From Bacteroidaceae bacterium (GTDB lineage: Bacteria > Bacteroidota > Bacteroidia > Bacteroidales > Bacteroidaceae): a DNA stretch of 52,801 nt. A program made the translations under genes and the position numbers. The DNA lies in contig CAAGDO010000012.1 in NCBI GenBank assembly GCA_900768625.1, positions 1 to 52,801 on the forward strand. The letters run 5' to 3'. Below are positions 26,177 to 34,163 of this stretch, in pieces. Positions within the stretch are counted from its first letter, which is position 1; each line of letters opens with the position of its first letter. The notes beneath the pieces are model-generated. The model did no database searches and was not told the origin of the DNA. It saw only the letters and a program-made list of their open reading frames with translations.

Positions 26177-27454
26177 TCACTGCTTCGCCAGCTCCTCGGG
26201 CGAGAGAATTTTCTGTTCCTTCGAGAAGCGGTTTCGCTTGTGGGGGACGCGTTCACCGGAAGAGGAGGCATGGGATGAGGGCATTGCTCCCTTACCTGCA
26301 CGCACCATGGCGGGGGAGCCACCGTATTGCGCCCAGCGGTCCATGATGTTAGCCACATAATGGTAGGTTTCCGAGCCGATCATATAGCCGTGGCGCACAA
26401 CGGGGTCGCGATAGTATTTGGCTTGGCTCAGTCCGAGAATATAGGTGCCAACCTCGTCCCAACGATGGGCGTTGTGGCCATATTTCCGAGCCAGAGCCTG
26501 TGCGTCGGCCACGTGGCCGGGGCCGGCATTGTAGGATGCCAACACGAATTTCATGCGTTCGGCAGGATCGGCAATGTTGCTGTGGATGCTCTGCAGATGC
26601 TTGAGAATACGCGCTGCGGCAGCCACGTTTTCAGCAGGACGGAAGAGTGCTTCCTGAGGAAGATGGTACTGTTGGGCTGTGGAGGGCATAATCTGCATCA
26701 GTCCAGAAGCTCCGGCCCACGAAACAGCATTGGGGTCGAAGCCTGATTCCTGATAGCATTGTGCAGCGATGAGTCGCCAGTCCCACCCGACGACTTGAGC
26801 CGCTTCCTTGAAGTAGTTGTCGTAGGTGGAGATGATGCCCTTTTCCTTGGAGATGAAGGGAGCGCGGACTTTTCTGCGCACTTCACACCGCTGCTTGAGG
26901 CGGTTGCGCTCTACTCGTTCCACTTCAACTTCGACGCCGTTTCCAAACCAGTTGTTGAGTTCGTCAGTGAAATCATCGAGTCCTCTCTTGACCATCCAGG
27001 AACACACCGTACCATCCTTCGCCTTGGATGACGCACCTGCAGCTACGAGGCCTTTGGCCCAATGGGAGTTTTCCGGAATCTGCAAAGCGAGCAGATCCAC
27101 ATCGCCCTGGTCGAGCATCTGAACCATCTGGAGCGTATCGGAACACATTTCCACTCTTACGCTGACGCCCAAATGTTCGGCAAAATTGCAGGCAAGCGCA
27201 TATTGCAGGCCAAAGCCCTTGCCTTGGTATTCAAAGTATGTGTCAGGTCCGCTAAGCGTGGCGATGATAAGTTCGCCGGAATCGATGATACGGTTGACAT
27301 GAGGAGCATCCGTTTTGTGTTCCTTCATGAATGCACCGTTGGTTTCCGACGCAGCATTTTCCGTCTTCGGCTTGCACCCGCCCATCAGAAGCAGGGCACA
27401 GAGTATACGGAGAGGGAGGGAGAAACGGCGTAGGGAAAAGAAAAATGGGTGCAT
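26177..27454 (-). CDS. MltF-type membrane-bound lytic transglycosylase
   Basis: A 425-residue lipoprotein (lipobox LMGGC, C27). Residues about 55-200 resemble a periplasmic solute-binding domain (family 3), and about 215-360 form a lysozyme-like SLT domain with the catalytic Glu in QESGFDP (E236), followed by GLMQIMPSTA and SYNAGPGHV. MltF enzymes cleave peptidoglycan with formation of 1,6-anhydro ends, and the solute-binding part is thought to control activity. The C-terminal 50 residues are basic and serine-rich. Its position next to a PBP suggests coordinated cutting and building of the wall. Confidence 0.9.
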   Translation of the reverse strand: MHPFFFSLRRFSLPLRILCALLLMGGCKPKTENAASETNGAFMKEHKTDAPHVNRIIDSGELIIATLSGPDTYFEYQGKGFGLQYALACNFAEHLGVSVRVEMCSDTLQMVQMLDQGDVDLLALQIPENSHWAKGLVAAGASSKAKDGTVCSWMVKRGLDDFTDELNNWFGNGVEVEVERVERNRLKQRCEVRRKVRAPFISKEKGIISTYDNYFKEAAQVVGWDWRLIAAQCYQESGFDPNAVSWAGASGLMQIMPSTAQQYHLPQEALFRPAENVAAAARILKHLQSIHSNIADPAERMKFVLASYNAGPGHVADAQALARKYGHNAHRWDEVGTYILGLSQAKYYRDPVVRHGYMIGSETYHYVANIMDRWAQYGGSPAMVRAGKGAMPSSHASSSGERVPHKRNRFSKEQKILSPEELAKQ

Positions 27455-27498
27455 ATATGGTGGTAAGGGGGTTGTGAGACGCTTTCTTTTTTAAAAAA

Positions 27499-28260
27499 CT
27501 AGATGCTGATTTCGAGTCCATCATAGGCGAAATGCACATGAGGCGGAAGCGTGGGTTCCACGTCGGCATAGCGCCCCATATGATGGGACATGTGTACGAG
27601 ATAAGCCACCTCTGGGCGCAACTGCTCAATCACGCGAAGCGCTTCCTCGAGCGATTGATGGGAATGATGTGGCGCCGGACGGAGGGCATTGACGACCAAT
27701 GTGCCGATTCCCTGTAGATGAGGAACGGTTGATGTCGGCAGCTGGCTCATATCCGTGATGTAGGCCAAGCGCCCAATGCGAAAACCCAGAATCGGGAGTT
27801 GGTCATGCATGACCGACAAGGGAAGAATCTCCGTCTGACCCACACTGAACATCACCGTGGGCGACACTTCATGAAGCGTGATGCGTGGCACTCCTGGATA
27901 GGGATGCGCAGCGAAACAGTATGGAATACGCTCGTTGATGTGCTCCAGCGTGTAGGCGTCGCCATAAACGGGAATGTCGCCGAAATGGCAATAGGGACGC
28001 AGGTCATCCATTCCTCCCACATGATCGTAGTGCTCATGGGTGAGAAGCACCGCACTAAGCCGCTCAAAGGGGAGAGGAAGCATTTGCTGCCGGAAGTCAG
28101 GACCACAATCGATGAGAATGTGCTCTCCGCCATCGGTGGTGACAAGGGCGGAAGTGCGCAGCCGTTTGTCGCGTGGATCGTCAGAACGGCATACTTCACA
28201 TGGGCAACCGATTTGCGGGACTCCCGTGCTGGTGCCCGTGCCGAGAAATCTTAGCTTCAT
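27499..28260 (-). CDS. Metallo-beta-lactamase-fold hydrolase (PhnP-like)
   Basis: A 253-residue soluble enzyme. The N-terminus MKLRFLGTGTSTGVPQIGCPC contains a cysteine cluster (C-x-C-x2-C) typical of PhnP-like proteins, which bind an additional zinc. The metal motif THEHYDHVGG, the HDQL and ITDMS segments and a late LVHMSHH complete the site. PhnP is a cyclic ribose phosphodiesterase, but in Bacteroidota these proteins stand apart from phosphonate genes and the substrate is unknown. It follows murB by 34 bases in the same direction. Confidence 0.85.
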   Translation of the reverse strand: MKLRFLGTGTSTGVPQIGCPCEVCRSDDPRDKRLRTSALVTTDGGEHILIDCGPDFRQQMLPLPFERLSAVLLTHEHYDHVGGMDDLRPYCHFGDIPVYGDAYTLEHINERIPYCFAAHPYPGVPRITLHEVSPTVMFSVGQTEILPLSVMHDQLPILGFRIGRLAYITDMSQLPTSTVPHLQGIGTLVVNALRPAPHHSHQSLEEALRVIEQLRPEVAYLVHMSHHMGRYADVEPTLPPHVHFAYDGLEISI

Positions 28261-28294
28261 GAGATTTGCCGGTTTATGATATGGAATAGATTAA

Positions 28295-29290
28295 TCAAAT
28301 GATAATGGCCTCGGGGTGGATGTCAATGCCAAAGCGTTCCTTGACGTCATGACGGATGGCCAGACTGAGTGCCACGATTTCCTGTCCCGTAGCGCCACCA
28401 AGGTTGACCAGCACAAGGGCCTGCTTTGCATATACACCAGCACGACCAAGGCTCTTTCCTTTCCATCCGCACTGCTCAATCATCCATCCTGCAGGAATTT
28501 TCACACCGTTGGCCATCGGATAATGAGGCATGTCGGGGTATTCCTGAAGAAGAGCTTCGAACTTCGCGTGATCCACGACGGGGTTCATGAAGAAAGAACC
28601 CGCGCTTCCAATCTCATCCGGGTCGGGCAACTTTGCTTTTCTCACTTCTATGATTAACTGTCGGAGCTGCTCGGCAGTTAGGCTATCGGGGGCTATGGAG
28701 CGGGCCTCCAATTCGCGACGGAGGGCGCCGTAGTCGAGGTCGGGCTGAAACGTGAGGCTAAGCTTGAATACAACGGAGGTCACGACATATTGCCCTTTGA
28801 GCGCATGCTTGAAGATACTGCTGCGATAGGCATATTCGCATTCGCCAACGGCGAAGGTGCGTTCCTGCCCCGTGTCCGCTTCAAGCGTGTGGACTTCGCT
28901 GATGAGCTGACAGGCTTCCACACCATAAGCTCCGATATTCTGCACAGCGCTTGCACCTACTTCACCAGGAATATACGAGAGATTTTCTGCTCCGTAGAAC
29001 CCATGGGCCACGGTGTAACCCACGAAGTCGTCCCAAACGACTCCGGAACTGGCTTCAACCCACACATGGGCTGCATCGCGCTTCACTTCGCGTATACCCT
29101 TCATGGCAGAATGGAGGATGATGCCATCATAGTCGGTGGTGAAAAGGAGGTTGCTTCCGCATCCCACATGCATCCAGCGTTTGCCGTGAAGCTGCGGGAG
29201 GAGCGAACGGAGTTCGTCGACGGAGGTGTATTCCAGGAACTGACGGGCCTTGACGTCGAGGCCGAAAGTGTTGGGTATGTTGTTGCTCAT
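28295..29290 (-). CDS. murB: UDP-N-acetylenolpyruvoylglucosamine reductase
   Basis: Cytoplasmic flavoenzyme that makes UDP-MurNAc with NADPH, an early step of peptidoglycan synthesis; 331 residues. The FAD-binding region contains VGCGSNLLFT, and IPGEVGASAVQNIGAYG is the conserved loop of the E. coli type. YRSSIFK and the proton-donor serine motif GSAGSFFMNP follow. The last block AIRHDVKERFGI..PEA.II is typical of the family C-terminus. It lies 38 bases after the DUF4348 gene. Confidence 0.96.
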   Translation of the reverse strand: MSNNIPNTFGLDVKARQFLEYTSVDELRSLLPQLHGKRWMHVGCGSNLLFTTDYDGIILHSAMKGIREVKRDAAHVWVEASSGVVWDDFVGYTVAHGFYGAENLSYIPGEVGASAVQNIGAYGVEACQLISEVHTLEADTGQERTFAVGECEYAYRSSIFKHALKGQYVVTSVVFKLSLTFQPDLDYGALRRELEARSIAPDSLTAEQLRQLIIEVRKAKLPDPDEIGSAGSFFMNPVVDHAKFEALLQEYPDMPHYPMANGVKIPAGWMIEQCGWKGKSLGRAGVYAKQALVLVNLGGATGQEIVALSLAIRHDVKERFGIDIHPEAIII

Positions 29291-29328
29291 AAGGATTTCT
29301 GTTTAAAATGAGGGGACGATACGAGGCT

Positions 29329-30150
29329 TCAATTCACATATTTCACAAGTTTCCAAACGCCCCTTTTCTGCTGGAACACCAATCTGCACCCCATGCCGCC
29401 CGAGGGCGTGCAGATCATCAGCACGCGGCGATGGCTGTCGGCATAGTTCTGTCCGTAGTTGATGTTGGTGATGATGCTTTTGGGAAGTTCCGGGCGGAAG
29501 TCGGGCCACTGCTCCACGTCGAGCAGGCCTTCGATGGGTTGGAAATTATCCTCGTCGTAAGTCTTGAATTGCAGGGGATTGGCCACGTGGGCCATCTGGA
29601 ATTGCTGGTTTGTGGAGAAACGATTGTAGAATCTGTAGAAATCGCTGTTTGCATTTTCCGAAAGCTGATGCTTGTTGATATGTGTGAGGTACCATGCCCC
29701 ACGAAGCCGCCTGAAGACGTATTGCTTCACCTTCTGCTGCGAGAGGTATACCCACTCCACTGTGACGGAGTCGAGCGAAGTATCCTTCTCGGCCTGCGTG
29801 CTGGCTTCAGAATCGTAGATAATCGTGTAGACATCCTGACGCAAATACATCGGATCAAAGCGCCAATGACATGCGTCAATCGTCCTCAACCCCTTGCCCG
29901 TATCGTTCACTGGAAGGGGGAAAACAATCCGAGACCGTTGGAATTTCGGATTCTTCATGAAGGAATAGGCAAAATCATCAAAAAGCCCGTCAGCCTTTTT
30001 CGGTGGAACGATATTGGTGGTGTCAGTGGTAAAGGTGTCGGGCAGCACACGCACGGAATCGGTGTCCTTCAGCACTGGATCAGACGGTACGGCTTTACGG
30101 CATCCGACCAGCAAAAAAATGGTGACTAAAGTCAAAATGAATGTTCTCAT
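29329..30150 (-). CDS. DUF4348 lipoprotein
   Basis: A 273-residue predicted lipoprotein (lipobox LVGC, C17). After a Thr/Asp-rich linker to about residue 50, the folded part starts at DGLFDDFAYSF and includes FPLPV and YTIIYD, as in DUF4348 proteins from gut Bacteroidales. No function is known. It is the first gene of the - strand run and has a -10 element 27 bases upstream, so the name of the family is moderately certain and its role open. Confidence 0.75.
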   Translation of the reverse strand: MRTFILTLVTIFLLVGCRKAVPSDPVLKDTDSVRVLPDTFTTDTTNIVPPKKADGLFDDFAYSFMKNPKFQRSRIVFPLPVNDTGKGLRTIDACHWRFDPMYLRQDVYTIIYDSEASTQAEKDTSLDSVTVEWVYLSQQKVKQYVFRRLRGAWYLTHINKHQLSENANSDFYRFYNRFSTNQQFQMAHVANPLQFKTYDEDNFQPIEGLLDVEQWPDFRPELPKSIITNINYGQNYADSHRRVLMICTPSGGMGCRLVFQQKRGVWKLVKYVN

Positions 30151-30176
30151 TGCGTGAATCCTTTAAAATCGGAAGA

Positions 30177-30184
30177 CAAAAGTA
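30177..30184 (-). promoter_or_regulatory. Probable -10 element at the head of the - strand envelope gene run
   Basis: On the - strand it reads TACTTTTG. It lies back to back with the pheS promoter 44 bases away. No clear TTTG at -33. Confidence 0.5.
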
Positions 30185-30227
30185 GCGCTTTTAAATGTAA
30201 GTGCCTACTCATTTGCAAAGAATTATT

Positions 30228-30235
30228 TATCTTTG
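30228..30235 (+). promoter_or_regulatory. Probable -10 element of pheS
   Basis: TATCTTTG, followed by GCACGAAAAT. The same TATCTTTGCACGAAAAT string is found at the ileS promoter (208-224). No TTTG at the usual spacing. The leader would be about 115 bases. Confidence 0.6.
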
Positions 30236-30245
30236 CACGAAAATC

Positions 30246-30333
30246 GGGCACCACGATGGGCTTTTGTCCATCCGATGAGCTAAAAACAGCGTGGGGCCAA
30301 TCGTTTTTTCTTTTACCCGCATATAATAAATAA
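30246..30333 (+). other. Structured pheS leader with a 25-codon reading frame
   Basis: GGCACCACG (30247-30255) can pair with CGTGGGGCC (30290-30298) with one mismatch, enclosing a 7-bp hairpin (GATGGGC/GTCCATC, 30255-30272, UUUU loop). A T-rich run starts at 30304. A frame ATG 30256 to TAA 30333 encodes 25 residues including three Phe, two of them adjacent (TTT TTT inside the T run). This is the layout of a leader-peptide attenuator, but the Phe codons may simply reflect the T run. Confidence 0.35.
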
Positions 30334-30358
30334 GCACAATACAAAAAGCTATATAGCA

Positions 30359-31381
30359 ATGTTGAAGGACAAAATAGAATCATTGCTCAAGGAAGTGGCT
30401 GAATTGCAGGCTTCCGATGAGAAGGCCCTTGAGGCGCTTCGCATCAAATATTTGAGCAAGAAAGGTCTCGTTAACGACCTCATGGCTGAGTTCCGTGAAG
30501 TTGCCCCCGAGCAGAAGCGTGAGATGGGCATGAAAATCAACGAATTGAAGACAGCCTTGCAGGACAAGATCAACGCGCTTCGCCAGTCTTTGGCTTGCCA
30601 GGAATCCGACCATTCCGACATTGACCTTACCCGCACGCCGTACCCCATCGCTTTGGGCACGCGCCACCCGCTCTCCATCGTAAAGAACGAAATTATCGAC
30701 ATCTTCTCTCGTCTTGGCTTCACCATGGCCGACGGTCCTGAAGTGGAGGATGACTGGCATGTATTCGGTTCAATGAATTTTGCAGAGGACCATCCCGCCC
30801 GAGACATGCAGGATACATTCTTCGTGGAACAGCACCCCGACATCTTGCTCCGTACGCACACGAGTTCCATCCAGAGCCGTGTGATGGAGCACACTCAGCC
30901 CCCCATCCGCGTAATCTGCCCGGGCCGTGTCTATCGAAACGAAGCAATCTCAGCTCGTGCCCACTGCTTCTTCCATCAGGTAGAAGGCCTCTACATCGAC
31001 AAGGATGTCAGCTTCGCCGACCTCAAGCAGGTGCTTCTCACTTTTGCCCGCGAAATGTTTGGCGCCGACACGCAGATTCGTCTGCGTCCGTCCTACTTCC
31101 CCTTCACGGAGCCCAGCGCAGAGATGGACATCTCCTGCAACATCTGCGGCGGAAAGGGGTGTGCATTCTGCAAGCAGACAGGATGGGTTGAAATCCTCGG
31201 TTGCGGCATGGTGGACCCCGCTGTGCTTGAAGCCAACGGCATTGACTCCACAATCTATAAGGGCTATGCCTTCGGTATGGGTGTAGAACGTATCACCAAC
31301 CTGAAGTATCAGGTGAAGGACCTCCGTCTGTTCTCAGAGAACGACGTGCGTTTCCTCGATGAATTCATGTCTGCCAACTGA
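30359..31381 (+). CDS. pheS: Phenylalanine--tRNA ligase, alpha subunit
   Basis: Catalytic subunit of the alpha2-beta2 class II enzyme that charges tRNA-Phe, 340 residues. The N-terminal coiled coil (1-85) binds tRNA. Motif 2 reads PGRVYRNEAISARAHCFFHQ and motif 3 GMGVERITNLKY, the latter with the conserved Arg. FTEPSAEMDI lies at the Phe-binding pocket. pheT is not adjacent: a strong terminator follows directly, so the two subunits are encoded apart in this genome. Confidence 0.97.
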   Translation: MLKDKIESLLKEVAELQASDEKALEALRIKYLSKKGLVNDLMAEFREVAPEQKREMGMKINELKTALQDKINALRQSLACQESDHSDIDLTRTPYPIALGTRHPLSIVKNEIIDIFSRLGFTMADGPEVEDDWHVFGSMNFAEDHPARDMQDTFFVEQHPDILLRTHTSSIQSRVMEHTQPPIRVICPGRVYRNEAISARAHCFFHQVEGLYIDKDVSFADLKQVLLTFAREMFGADTQIRLRPSYFPFTEPSAEMDISCNICGGKGCAFCKQTGWVEILGCGMVDPAVLEANGIDSTIYKGYAFGMGVERITNLKYQVKDLRLFSENDVRFLDEFMSAN

Positions 31382-31421
31382 TTTTCAGTACAGGACTGAA
31401 TCTCCCGTATAAATAATGAAT

Positions 31422-31481
31422 AACGCCTCAAGCGTGTGACTCTTCAAGGGTCGTACGCTTGAGGCGTTTTCTTTCGTTTTT
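31422..31481 (+). terminator. Strong terminator of pheS
   Basis: AACGCCTCAAGCGT (31422-31435) pairs perfectly with ACGCTTGAGGCGTT (31455-31468), followed by TTCTTTCGTTTTT. A second small hairpin sits in the loop. Confidence 0.9.
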
Positions 31482-31562
31482 CCGCATGGGCACGGATGGG
31501 GAGCATCGTAGGACATAAGAATAAAACTGACAACGTTCCCGCACCCAGCGTAAAGCAGCGAC

Positions 31563-31622
31563 AAAAGCGAAGAAGCAGTGGCGGCGCACAGCCACTGGGG
31601 GGCGGCGCACAGCCACTGCTTC
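31563..31622 (-). terminator. Terminator of the uracil permease gene with an internal duplication
   Basis: GAAGCAGTGGC (31572-31582) pairs with GCCACTGCTTC (31612-31622). On the - strand TTCGCTTTT follows. The loop and arm contain an 18-base direct repeat (31580-31597 and 31601-31618, period 21). Confidence 0.75.
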
Positions 31623-31636
31623 CACGATGCGTTTCC

Positions 31637-32884
31637 TTACTTCTCGTCAGAACCAGCCGCCTCCGTCTTGCGAGGGAGAAGCTGATTGAGAATCACGCCC
31701 ACCACGGCAGAAAGACCTATACCAGAAATGGAAAAACTTCCCTGCGAGAGCACTGCTCCGCCGAGGCCCATCGTGAGCATCACCGACATGATGATGACAT
31801 TGCGCGTGTCACCCATATCCACCTTTTTCTGCATAAGATTCTGCACGCCAACACTGGCAATCGTGCCGAAGAGGAGCAACATGATTCCGCCCAACACAGC
31901 CTGAGGAATGCTTTGGAGCAAAGCGCTGAGCTTACCTACTACGGAGAAACAAATGGCCGTCAGGGCAGAAATGCGAATCACCATCGGACTCGTCACCTTC
32001 GTGATGGACATTGCGCCCGTCACTTCGGAATAGGTCGTTTCGGGAGGACCACCCAAGAAGGCAGAAGCCAAACACGCCAGTCCGTCGCCGAGCATTGTAC
32101 GGTGGAGTCCGGGATTCTTCACGAAATCTTTCTCTGCCACGGCACTTACCACATAAACGTCGCCAATATGCTCAATGACTGGGGCTATGGCCACAGGAAT
32201 CATGTAGAGGAAAGGGGCCCATTCGAAATGCGTAATCGTGTCGAATCGCACGGGATTGGCCAGCCACGGAGCGCTCACCACTCCCGAGAAATCCACTTCG
32301 CCCATGCAGAGGGCGACGACGTAGCCCACGATAACTCCGCTGATGATAGGCACCAGCTTCATCAGGCCACGGGCAAAGGTCAGCACAGCAATAGCCGTGG
32401 CCAATGCGGCGAAGGCAAGGAGCCAGTTCGTTTTGGCCATGTCAACAGCACTGTGCGAGAGCGACAGACCGATGAGGATGATGACTGGGCCTATGACGAT
32501 GGGCGGGAAAAGGCGGTCGAGCAATCGTTTACCCTGCCATTTCACCAAGGCACTCATCACGAAATAGACCAGCGAAACGCTCGTCAGGCCAGCCAATGTG
32601 CCGGGCAATCCCCATTGCTCCGTGGCGGCAATGATGGGGGCAATGAAAGCGAAACTGCTGCCGAGAAAGATGGGGACTTTCCCTTTTGTCACCAGATGAA
32701 AAAGGAAAGTGCCGATACCAGCCGTGAAGAGGGCTGTTGCTGGATTGACGCCTATGAGCAATGGCACAAGCACCGTTGCTCCGAAGGCCACGAAGAGGAA
32801 TTGCACTCCTACGAGTGTCTTTTTCCCCAATGAAAGATCGTCTGTTTTCACGAATTTATGAAGATTTGATTTGAATGTTCTCAT
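31637..32884 (-). CDS. uraA: Uracil permease, NCS2 family (UraA-like)
   Basis: Inner-membrane nucleobase/proton symporter of 415 residues with 12-14 hydrophobic segments. The substrate-site loops are recognisable: GSSFAFIAPI early on, then GGPPETTYSEVTGAMSITK, which matches the PNTTYxENxG motif of uracil permeases, and QSIPQAVLGGIMLLLFG. The start MRTFKSNLHKF was preferred; the frame is open 20 codons further, but that part lacks family character. Uracil is the likeliest substrate, and xanthine carriers are related. It is a single gene between two terminators and a long gap. Confidence 0.88.
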   Translation of the reverse strand: MRTFKSNLHKFVKTDDLSLGKKTLVGVQFLFVAFGATVLVPLLIGVNPATALFTAGIGTFLFHLVTKGKVPIFLGSSFAFIAPIIAATEQWGLPGTLAGLTSVSLVYFVMSALVKWQGKRLLDRLFPPIVIGPVIILIGLSLSHSAVDMAKTNWLLAFAALATAIAVLTFARGLMKLVPIISGVIVGYVVALCMGEVDFSGVVSAPWLANPVRFDTITHFEWAPFLYMIPVAIAPVIEHIGDVYVVSAVAEKDFVKNPGLHRTMLGDGLACLASAFLGGPPETTYSEVTGAMSITKVTSPMVIRISALTAICFSVVGKLSALLQSIPQAVLGGIMLLLFGTIASVGVQNLMQKKVDMGDTRNVIIMSVMLTMGLGGAVLSQGSFSISGIGLSAVVGVILNQLLPRKTEAAGSDEK

Positions 32885-33211
32885 GGGGTACATATGCCCT
32901 GACGCGCATCTGCAGCGGAGCACGAAAAGGGGAAAGGCCACCATCAGGCGAAGGGGCTTTGCAAATAACCACTCTGTCCCTGAGTTTTCGGGTACGCAGT
33001 TATGCTTTCCATTAAATCATAGCAAGTAGATTTACATGTTTGGAATTTCCATTTTTCTTGGCAGTCTCCACAATGAAGAGACTTCAGGATTTCCTGTATA
33101 TCTGCTTACTCGTTCATAGATGCAAAGATGCAAAAAACATCTCGAACAGTCGAATATAATTGCAACATTTTCACATTATACCATAAAGAAGGTTCAAGTT
33201 TCGCAAGTTCC
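32885..33211. other. Gene-poor, AT-rich stretch upstream of the permease gene
   Basis: No reading frame here looks coding. The base composition falls from about 50 percent GC to distinctly AT-rich after 33000. The permease promoter must lie in the first part, but I find no consensus site. The sequence carries no clear repeat. Confidence 0.5.
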
Positions 33212-33394
33212 TTAGCTTGCTATCTTTAGTTTCTGAATCTGTATAAAATGCTGAAGTTTATCAGAACGGTTGATAAGAGCCTCGAAGATTTCCCCGACAT
33301 CGACCTCAAAACACTGGGAAATCTCGCTGACAATGTCCACGATTATTCCCCAGATACATTCCGCTATGGTAAGTTCAGCGGAGTTTCGAATCAC
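33212..33394 (-). pseudogene. Possible short gene or gene remnant, 60 residues
   Basis: A GTG-started frame (open 10 codons further upstream) with a protein-like sequence: AELTIAECIWGIIVDIVSEI then CFEVDVGEIFEALINRSDK, amphipathic helices that could form a compact helical domain. I recognise no family. There is no promoter, and the region around is non-coding and AT-rich. It may be the end of a decayed gene, perhaps of mobile origin, or a chance frame. Confidence 0.3.
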
Positions 33395-33469
33395 TTCTAT
33401 ACCCTTTTGTTTTAGATAGTTACGTTATATTTTATCAACTTGCAAAACTTGAATAAAATATAATTTTGG

Positions 33470-33765
33470 ACACCTACTTAAACATTCGATGGGTTTGAAA
33501 CATTTCAGACGGTCTCCTTCCATACGACCTCTGGTAAAGTCATCACGAAATCCGTTCAAAGTCATCATACGGCAATTGCCGTACGGTCGTACACCAATTG
33601 GCGGACGGTCGTACACCAATTGGCAGACGGTCGTACGGCAATTGGCAGAAGCTAACTTATCAAGGGACTTTGAACGACTTTCCCCCTTTCTCGATGTAAG
33701 TACACCGCATGAACGGCTCATTTGCTGGCATTGACACAAAATATTTGACATAAGTTAGGTGTTCG
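33470..33765. repeat. Repeat element: 22-bp tandem units inside inverted repeats
   Basis: Three units of 22 bases (33583-33604, 33605-33626, 33627-33648; each begins ACGGTCGTAC) follow a degenerate fourth (33561-33582). Units contain short palindromes (CCAATTGG, ACGGCAATTGCCGT). The array is enclosed by a perfect 11-base inverted repeat (33553-33563 with 33666-33676). Further out, CACCTACTTA near 33474 and TAAGTTAGGTG near 33752 form imperfect ends. Short frames on both strands cross it but look non-coding. Confidence 0.65.
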
Positions 33766-34040
33766 AACTTATTTTCAGGGTGGTTCCAATCATTCTGATG
33801 ATTTGATTTGTGTCTTATCGGAAATGTATGTGGGTCCAAGTAGTACTATAACACCCTATCCAATTGGCTATCGACATTACATATTACACACCGTGAAAAA
33901 GAAGAAGGCCCCTCCCCCATTCTTTTTCCGAGAGGGAAATTCCACGTTTCCCACTCCATCTGCACAAGGATGAAGAGAACAAATGCGGAAAGCGGATTCA
34001 ATTTCCATATACAAAAGGGCGAGAGTTGAGAAAAAAATTG

Positions 34041-34048
34041 TACTTTTA
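34041..34048 (+). promoter_or_regulatory. Possible -10 element of the ppGpp synthetase gene
   Basis: TACTTTTA, one base off TAnnTTTG. If used, the leader is about 110 bases and the start at 34164 or 34191 applies rather than the upstream TTG. Confidence 0.3.
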
Positions 34049-34163
34049 CGCGGTGGAAGTATTTCTGCTTCCCATCTCTATCCTGAATTCCCATGAGAGA
34101 ATGCCTCTGAGAATACCTCATGGGGACGACACACAAAAACTTGCAACTCACACACTTCTGCTT

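Noticed and set aside
31496..32833. 445-residue frame antisense to the uracil permease gene
   Set aside because: Extremely His/Arg/Glu-rich and overlaps two terminators; the permease is real.
33425..33751. Frames on both strands over the 22-bp repeat element (also 33489-33734)
   Set aside because: They consist largely of translated repeat units and share the same DNA in opposite directions.
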